From Agathobaculum sp. (GTDB lineage: Bacteria; Bacillota; Clostridia; Oscillospirales; Butyricicoccaceae): a DNA stretch of 64,000 nt. Shown in pieces: positions 58,580 through 64,000 of the stretch (position 1 is the stretch's first letter; each line of letters begins with the position of its first letter). The DNA lies in assembly GCF_022775115.1 (NCBI RefSeq), contig NZ_JALFLA010000001.1:1-64000 (forward strand). The letters are read 5' to 3'. Made by a program: the position numbers and the translations under genes. The notes under the pieces are model-generated. The model was not told where the DNA came from. It worked only from the letters and a program-made list of their open reading frames with translations, and ran no database searches.

Positions 58580-61500
58580 ATGAGAAAAACAACCATCAAG
58601 AACCGTCTGCTGTCATGGCTTCTCTGCGCGGCGCTTCTGCTGGGTATGCTCCCCACAGCCGCGCTGGCAGCAGGCACAGGACGTGCCGATCCGGCGACCG
58701 GCATCTACGAAGCACCCGCAACGGTCAGCGTGGAATATCCCACGACAGATCGCTCTACCGCGCAGATCATCTATCGCAAGGAGGGTATCGCGGCCACCCC
58801 CTACAACCTGATCTTTCTGGTAGACGCCTCGGTCACAGGCGCGGATTCCGCCCTGTCCTTTCAGCGCATGATACTGGATGTCGGCGCAAGCTATATCTAT
58901 GACTATGGCGCGGCTTCCAGCACCCGCATCATCTATTATCAGAATAACGTCATGCAAAACAGCTCTTCCGCCTCAAAATCGGTGACGAGTATGCTCAACC
59001 CAACCGGCTTTGTCATTGGACAAGGTGTGGCGCGGGAGAGCGTGGCGCTGCAAGCTGCTGTTCAAGCGGTGCAAGGCATCACAAACGATGACCCCACCGT
59101 GGTATTCTGGGTGGCAGGCAGCAAGCTCACCGAAAGCCCAGATGTAATTGAGCCGCAGCTACAGGCGCTGACCGCGGCGCTGGACCCCGAGGATGCGCTG
59201 GTCACATGGCAGCTGGCAGACACGCCGAGCGAGCTGCTGACCCGATACGCCACAGAGCACACCCAAGCCCATAAGGAGGGTACAATCCGCGCCGCGCACG
59301 CGGACAGCAGTGCTGTGCTATTCCGCAGCGGCATGGCCGAGATGCTGGAGCAGTTGGTGCACGACCACTACCACGATATCCGCTTCTCACTGGCGCTGGA
59401 TGGCAGCCAGACCCTTGTCAAGCAGATTACAGATGTTCGCTACGAGTCCAGCTCGACCGCCGTCAGCCTATCCGCCACACTTGGCGCGGATAAGAAGAGC
59501 GTTGATGTGCATTTGGGACAGCTCTGCCGCTCGGCGGATATTAGCTTTGTGCTGACAGTCGAGCTGGACACCTCTGTTTACGCACAGCAGACCGTCATCG
59601 CCGCCACCAGCATCAACGCCCCCGCAGACCACAGCAACGGCGGTATGCACACCGGCCTGTTTGACCAAAATCTCATCTACGGCTTGCTGCTGCACCTGCC
59701 GCCCGTCCAGCTTGACCGCAGGCAATTTACCATTGCCTTTGACGCGGGCGGTACGGGCACGGCCCCATCCTCCATTCAAAAAATAACGGACGAGTTTGTG
59801 GTTATTCCCAACGGCGACGATTTGAGCAGCACCGGCAGCTCCTTTGGCGGCTGGAACGTGGACAGCGGCGTCAATCTGTCGACCCATTACAATGTCGGCG
59901 AGGTTATCCGTATGCCGGAGGGGAATATGACGCTCAAGCCCGCTTGGGGACATGTGGAGGTTGAGCTGGAGCTGAACAACCTGACGCCTGCCCCGCCCGC
60001 AGGCAATAACATGCACGCCAATGCCAGCACCCTGCTGGACTTCTCATCCGCGCAGGTGAATGGGCACGCGGTCGGCTTGGAAAGCGTCAAAACAATTTCG
60101 TTTATCGACGCGGATCCGGTGTACAGCCTCATCAGCGACCCCAACGACCCCAATCGCGTCAGCCTGTCCGGCGTACCCAACGCCGTGTACGCCCGCCATG
60201 TGGGCGCGCAGAGCACCGACCATGTGGTGGCCTATCTTGTCCCCCGCACCGACCCCAATACCTATGATATGTATGTCTCAGGCCCCGGCGGCGTAAAGGC
60301 GGCGGCGGCTACCTCCAAGCTGTTTCGCGGCTCTGCATCCAACATTGGAGGCGTCAGCTCACCTTATATGTATGTGGAGTCCATGGATCTTTCCCAGCTG
60401 GACACCTCTGCGGTCGTCAATATGTCCGAATGGTTTAAGCGCTGTGAAAATCTGAAAAGCCTGAAGCTTGGCGGCCAGTTCAGCACTGCCAGTGTGCGAG
60501 ACATGAGCAATATGTTCTATAAATGCACCAATCTGAGCACATTGGATGTCAGCGGCTGGGATACCTCCAAAGTGACAAACATGCACACGGTGTTCTATGG
60601 CTGCAAAAACCTGACCACACTGGATGTGAGCGGCTGGAACACCTCCCAAGTGACCACGATGGCCGGTCTGTTCAATGGCTGCAAGGGCCTGACCACACTG
60701 GATGTCAGCCACTGGAACACCTCCAAAGTGGATAATATGTATCTTATGTTTAGTGACTGTGCCAGTCTGTCTGAGCTGGATCTGCAAAGCTTTGACACTG
60801 CTAAGGTGACAAACATGGGCTCGATGTTCTCCGGCTGCTCCGGCCTGACCACCTTGAATGTCAGCAGTTTTGATACCGCTCAGGTAACAGACATGAGCTC
60901 GATGTTCAATAGCTGCAAAAGCCTGACCACACTGGATCTCAGCAGCTTTGTCCCTTCCAAGGTGACAACGATGGGGTATATGTTCTATGACTGCTCCGGC
61001 CTGACCGCTTTGAACGTCAACAACTTTGACACCGCTCAGGTGACAAACATGAGCTATATGTTCCATAGCTGCAAAAAACTAACCACACTGGATCTCAGCC
61101 ACTTTGTCACCTCTCAGGTGACAACGATGGAGTTTATGTTCTATAACTGCTCCGGCCTGACCGCTTTGAACGTCAGCAGCTTTGACACCTCTCAGGTGAC
61201 AAAGATGCACTATATGTTCCGTAGCTGCTCCAGCCTGACTACCTTGAACGTCAGCAACTTTGACACCTCCAAGGTGACACGAATGGACTCTATGTTCAGT
61301 AGCTGCAAAAGCCTGACCGACTTGGACATCAGCAACTTTGACACCTCTAAGGTAACACAGATGAACTCGATGTTCGAAGACTGCACTGCGCTGCGCACCC
61401 TCAATCTCGGGAATCAGTTTGATATCTCTCAGTCGACCCGGCTGGACTATGCCTTTTCAAACTGCAAAGCGTTGGAGACCATCAACGGCAAGCTGAAGCT

Positions 61501-64000
61501 GGGGGAAAACAACGCCGCCACCAAAATGATCCGTATGTTTGCATATTGCGAAAAGCTGACCCAGACGCCCTTCGAGCTGCCTGCTACTGGGCAGGCGCGA
61601 TTTGACAGCCTCTCCACGATGCAGTATATGTTTGACCACTGTCAGGCATTGCAACAGGCGAATCTGGGCGGCTGGGTTCTGCCCAACCTGACCGATACGC
61701 AGCGTATGTTCTTATGGTGTACTGCTTTGCAGCAGATCGACCTGTCATGGTCCGGCCTGCGAGCCGCAGAAGACCAATTTAATGCAACAGAGATGTTTGG
61801 CAGCTATACTGGCGCCGTGCCGTCTGCTGCCACACTGAATACCGGCAGCGATACCAGTTCGCAGGCGATCATGGCGAAGATCGCGGCGCTGTTTCCCGGC
61901 ACTGCGTCCGGTGTCGGCGCGGCCGCAACCATCTCCCTGTTCTCCGCCCCGGCGGCGCCTCCTACCGGGCAGAACGCTCCCATTGTGGAAGCCGCGCCCG
62001 CTGTCGACGATGTGCCCACCGCCACACCATCTCCTGACGAGGATGTACCTGCCGTCCCGCCGTCCCCTGCTGAGGATGCGCCTGAGGCAGAGGATGTGCC
62101 CACCATCCCGCCGTTCCCTGCCGAAGATACGCCTGAGACAGAGGATATGCCCGCTGTCCCGCCGTCCTCTGCCGAGGATGTGCCCGCCGTCCCGCAGCCT
62201 CCTGTTTCTGATGACACAGCGTCATCTGATGCGTCTGCCGATACGATAGCACTGCCTGCACTGAGCCTGCTCATGAACAGCGGTTCTGCCGATGCCGGTA
62301 TCAGCGTTCATGACACAGAAACCCCGCCCAACTCCACCTTCACTTATCGGATACGAGTCAAGTATGTGGGTGACACGGGCGTGCAGAGTGGCGCCATTCA
62401 GTTGTACTATCCCCTGCCGGAGCAAATCAAACCGGTCAATGCGTCCGGCAATGCTATCACCGACCCTGCCCAAGCCGATCAAACGACCATTTCCGTCAGC
62501 GCGGCAGAGTACACCGATGGTACTGTCACCGGCTATCTGGGCGGGCATGTAGTCACCGCACCGTATCTGAGCATCGAAGGCAGCCAATTTGTCCTGCGCG
62601 GCACTTTGGCGGGGCTGTACACCGGCAACCAGATCGAGATCACGCTCAAATGCGTCAACCAAAGCGTCGGCGCGTATAACCCTGACGGCTATATGTATTG
62701 GGACAGCATCGCCTATGCGCAGGACGCAGCCGCATCCGCGTCCTCCAACGTGCTGCGTCTGTGGCATAAGCAAACCGGTACCCCGACGCCGCCCACTGCG
62801 GCCGATCAATATATGCTGCGCTATCAGTACGAGGGCGATGTGCCGCCGGATGTAAGCGTGCCGCAGGGCGGCATATACGCCGAGAATGATCCTGTAACCT
62901 CTGCCAACACACCGGTCAGCGTTTACCCCTATTATACCTTTGACGGCTGGTATCGCTCCGATAATGACACAAAGGTTACCCCGGGCAGCGGCCTCACCAT
63001 GCCCGCTGCATCCCTGCGCCTGATCGGCAAGTGGTCAATCAACGAGACGCTGATACCCAAGGTCACCGTACAATACCGGTATGATACCAGCGGCAACCAG
63101 CTTCCGGCCGGTGTACCCACTATCAGCAATGCGGTCGTTCCTGTTGGCGACACGCACTACATCGTGCGTATTTTGCAGGATGTGGACTTCCACTTCTTTG
63201 GTGGCTGGACACCGACCTTGTCGGTGGGACAGACGAATATCCCGCTGACCTCTGCCGACGGCGGCAGAACCTACACAGGCGGCGGCTACACCATTGACAT
63301 AGCCGGCGGCGTGCTCCAGACCGAGCAGTTCCGCAATGTCGCGGACGTGGTCGTCACCTTCACCGGCGTTTGGAAGCCGTATACTGGCACCATCCAGTTT
63401 GAACCCAACGGTGGACAGGGCCGCATGGCAAGCATGACTGACGTGGCCTACAACACCACGAGCACCTTGCCCCCCAACCAATTCACCTACACCGATCCCT
63501 ATGGCAACCGCAGCTTCCGCGGCTGGGCTGTCTCTCCTGCCGGTGCCGTCGTCAAATCAAACGGCGCGACGGCGGACGGGCTGATCCTAACCCACGGCGC
63601 TGTCGTACCCTTGTACGCCGTTTGGACAGCCGATGCGTATGACGTGTATCTGAGGCTGACCAACACCACTGCTGAACACACACGCCAGACCGTCAACGGC
63701 GGTGGCAGCTATACCAACCAGCTCAGCGCAGCCCCCGGATATGTATTACAGTATGTGACAGTCAGAATGAATAACGTCGATGTGACTGACAATGTTTATG
63801 ACGCGGCTACCGGACGCATCAACATCCCGGGTGTCAATGGTGATATCATCATCACAGCTGTGGCAGTTCCCACTGTCACCTTTGATGCCGGCGGCGGCAG
63901 CGTAACCCCTCGCTCGGCTACTGTCGGTGTGGACGGTAAGCTGACCAGCCTACCCATACCTGCGCGCGATGGCTACACCTTTGACGGATGGTTCACCGCG
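58580..64000 (+). CDS. giant BspA-like (DUF285 repeat) surface protein with signal peptide, vWA-like domain, Pro-rich linker and Listeria-Bacteroides (Flg_new) repeats; runs off window
   Basis: MRKTTIKNRLLSWLLCAALLLGMLPTAALAAG...; 12 x 78-nt repeats; ...VTFDAGGGSVTPRSATVGVDGKLTSLPIPARDGYTFDGWFTA; open to window end so missing from ORF track. Confidence 0.93.
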   Translation, partial: MRKTTIKNRLLSWLLCAALLLGMLPTAALAAGTGRADPATGIYEAPATVSVEYPTTDRSTAQIIYRKEGIAATPYNLIFLVDASVTGADSALSFQRMILDVGASYIYDYGAASSTRIIYYQNNVMQNSSSASKSVTSMLNPTGFVIGQGVARESVALQAAVQAVQGITNDDPTVVFWVAGSKLTESPDVIEPQLQALTAALDPEDALVTWQLADTPSELLTRYATEHTQAHKEGTIRAAHADSSAVLFRSGMAEMLEQLVHDHYHDIRFSLALDGSQTLVKQITDVRYESSSTAVSLSATLGADKKSVDVHLGQLCRSADISFVLTVELDTSVYAQQTVIAATSINAPADHSNGGMHTGLFDQNLIYGLLLHLPPVQLDRRQFTIAFDAGGTGTAPSSIQKITDEFVVIPNGDDLSSTGSSFGGWNVDSGVNLSTHYNVGEVIRMPEGNMTLKPAWGHVEVELELNNLTPAPPAGNNMHANASTLLDFSSAQVNGHAVGLESVKTISFIDADPVYSLISDPNDPNRVSLSGVPNAVYARHVGAQSTDHVVAYLVPRTDPNTYDMYVSGPGGVKAAAATSKLFRGSASNIGGVSSPYMYVESMDLSQLDTSAVVNMSEWFKRCENLKSLKLGGQFSTASVRDMSNMFYKCTNLSTLDVSGWDTSKVTNMHTVFYGCKNLTTLDVSGWNTSQVTTMAGLFNGCKGLTTLDVSHWNTSKVDNMYLMFSDCASLSELDLQSFDTAKVTNMGSMFSGCSGLTTLNVSSFDTAQVTDMSSMFNSCKSLTTLDLSSFVPSKVTTMGYMFYDCSGLTALNVNNFDTAQVTNMSYMFHSCKKLTTLDLSHFVTSQVTTMEFMFYNCSGLTALNVSSFDTSQVTKMHYMFRSCSSLTTLNVSNFDTSKVTRMDSMFSSCKSLTDLDISNFDTSKVTQMNSMFEDCTALRTLNLGNQFDISQSTRLDYAFSNCKALETINGKLKLGENNAATKMIRMFAYCEKLTQTPFELPATGQARFDSLSTMQYMFDHCQALQQANLGGWVLPNLTDTQRMFLWCTALQQIDLSWSGLRAAEDQFNATEMFGSYTGAVPSAATLNTGSDTSSQAIMAKIAALFPGTASGVGAAATISLFSAPAAPPTGQNAPIVEAAPAVDDVPTATPSPDEDVPAVPPSPAEDAPEAEDVPTIPPFPAEDTPETEDMPAVPPSSAEDVPAVPQPPVSDDTASSDASADTIALPALSLLMNSGSADAGISVHDTETPPNSTFTYRIRVKYVGDTGVQSGAIQLYYPLPEQIKPVNASGNAITDPAQADQTTISVSAAEYTDGTVTGYLGGHVVTAPYLSIEGSQFVLRGTLAGLYTGNQIEITLKCVNQSVGAYNPDGYMYWDSIAYAQDAAASASSNVLRLWHKQTGTPTPPTAADQYMLRYQYEGDVPPDVSVPQGGIYAENDPVTSANTPVSVYPYYTFDGWYRSDNDTKVTPGSGLTMPAASLRLIGKWSINETLIPKVTVQYRYDTSGNQLPAGVPTISNAVVPVGDTHYIVRILQDVDFHFFGGWTPTLSVGQTNIPLTSADGGRTYTGGGYTIDIAGGVLQTEQFRNVADVVVTFTGVWKPYTGTIQFEPNGGQGRMASMTDVAYNTTSTLPPNQFTYTDPYGNRSFRGWAVSPAGAVVKSNGATADGLILTHGAVVPLYAVWTADAYDVYLRLTNTTAEHTRQTVNGGGSYTNQLSAAPGYVLQYVTVRMNNVDVTDNVYDAATGRINIPGVNGDIIITAVAVPTVTFDAGGGSVTPRSATVGVDGKLTSLPIPARDGYTFDGWFTA
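60494..61429 (+). repeat. 12 tandem 78-nt (26-aa) BspA/DUF285 repeats
   Basis: VTNMxxMFxxCxxLTTLDVSxFDTSK-type units with constant 78-nt period (60494, 60572, ... 61352). Confidence 0.93.
62045..62197 (+). repeat. imperfect 51-nt tandem repeat (Pro/Glu/Asp-rich linker)
   Basis: VPAVPPSPAEDAPEAED / VPTIPPFPAEDTPETED / MPAVPPSSAEDVPAVP... Confidence 0.8.

Noticed and set aside
60494-61429. CRISPR-like regular repeat spacing
   Set aside because: Periodic units are coding (26-aa BspA repeats) without conserved repeat/variable spacer organisation.

Overview
This looks like a Gram-positive (Firmicutes, probably Oscillospiraceae-like) chromosomal window, mostly dense housekeeping operons. Positions ~1-3593 are the right end of a prophage or integrative element that ends at a duplicated 3' fragment of a tRNA-Val(GAC) gene. 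Positions ~3.7-57 kb carry: an MBOAT/DHHW O-acylation pair; a QueD-like protein; CheY/CheX/FapA; NfeD/SPFH; an ArsR plus P1B-ATPase metal operon; a radical-SAM pair; miaB-mutS-mutL-miaA-hfq; yggS-sepF-yggT-divIVA-ileS-lspA-rluD; an FMN riboswitch upstream of ribU; RNase M5-like/holA/comEC/HIT; an Ala T-box upstream of alaS; an MCP; CstA; MATE; AraC; and a MacAB-like plus SLH-protein operon. The right edge (57.1-64 kb) holds the strongest candidate system: a solitary tyrosine recombinase, then three copies of a 16-20 bp site (two in one orientation, one inverted) bounding a ~250 bp segment. That segment contains a good outward-facing sigma-A promoter (TTGAAA-N17-TAGAAT) and terminator-like hairpins. 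It lies immediately upstream of a very large BspA-like/vWA-like/Listeria-Bacteroides-repeat surface protein, which is absent from the supplied ORF track because it runs off the window. This is read as a recombinase-driven phase-variation switch captured in the ON orientation. Secondary highlights are a prophage cysteine-peptidase-like gene with its own promoter and an exact in-frame A_AAA_AAC -1 slippery heptamer, a P1B-ATPase with CCPT replacing CPC, and a QueD-fold protein lacking its catalytic Cys/Glu. All calls were made by reading the sequence; no database searches were run.
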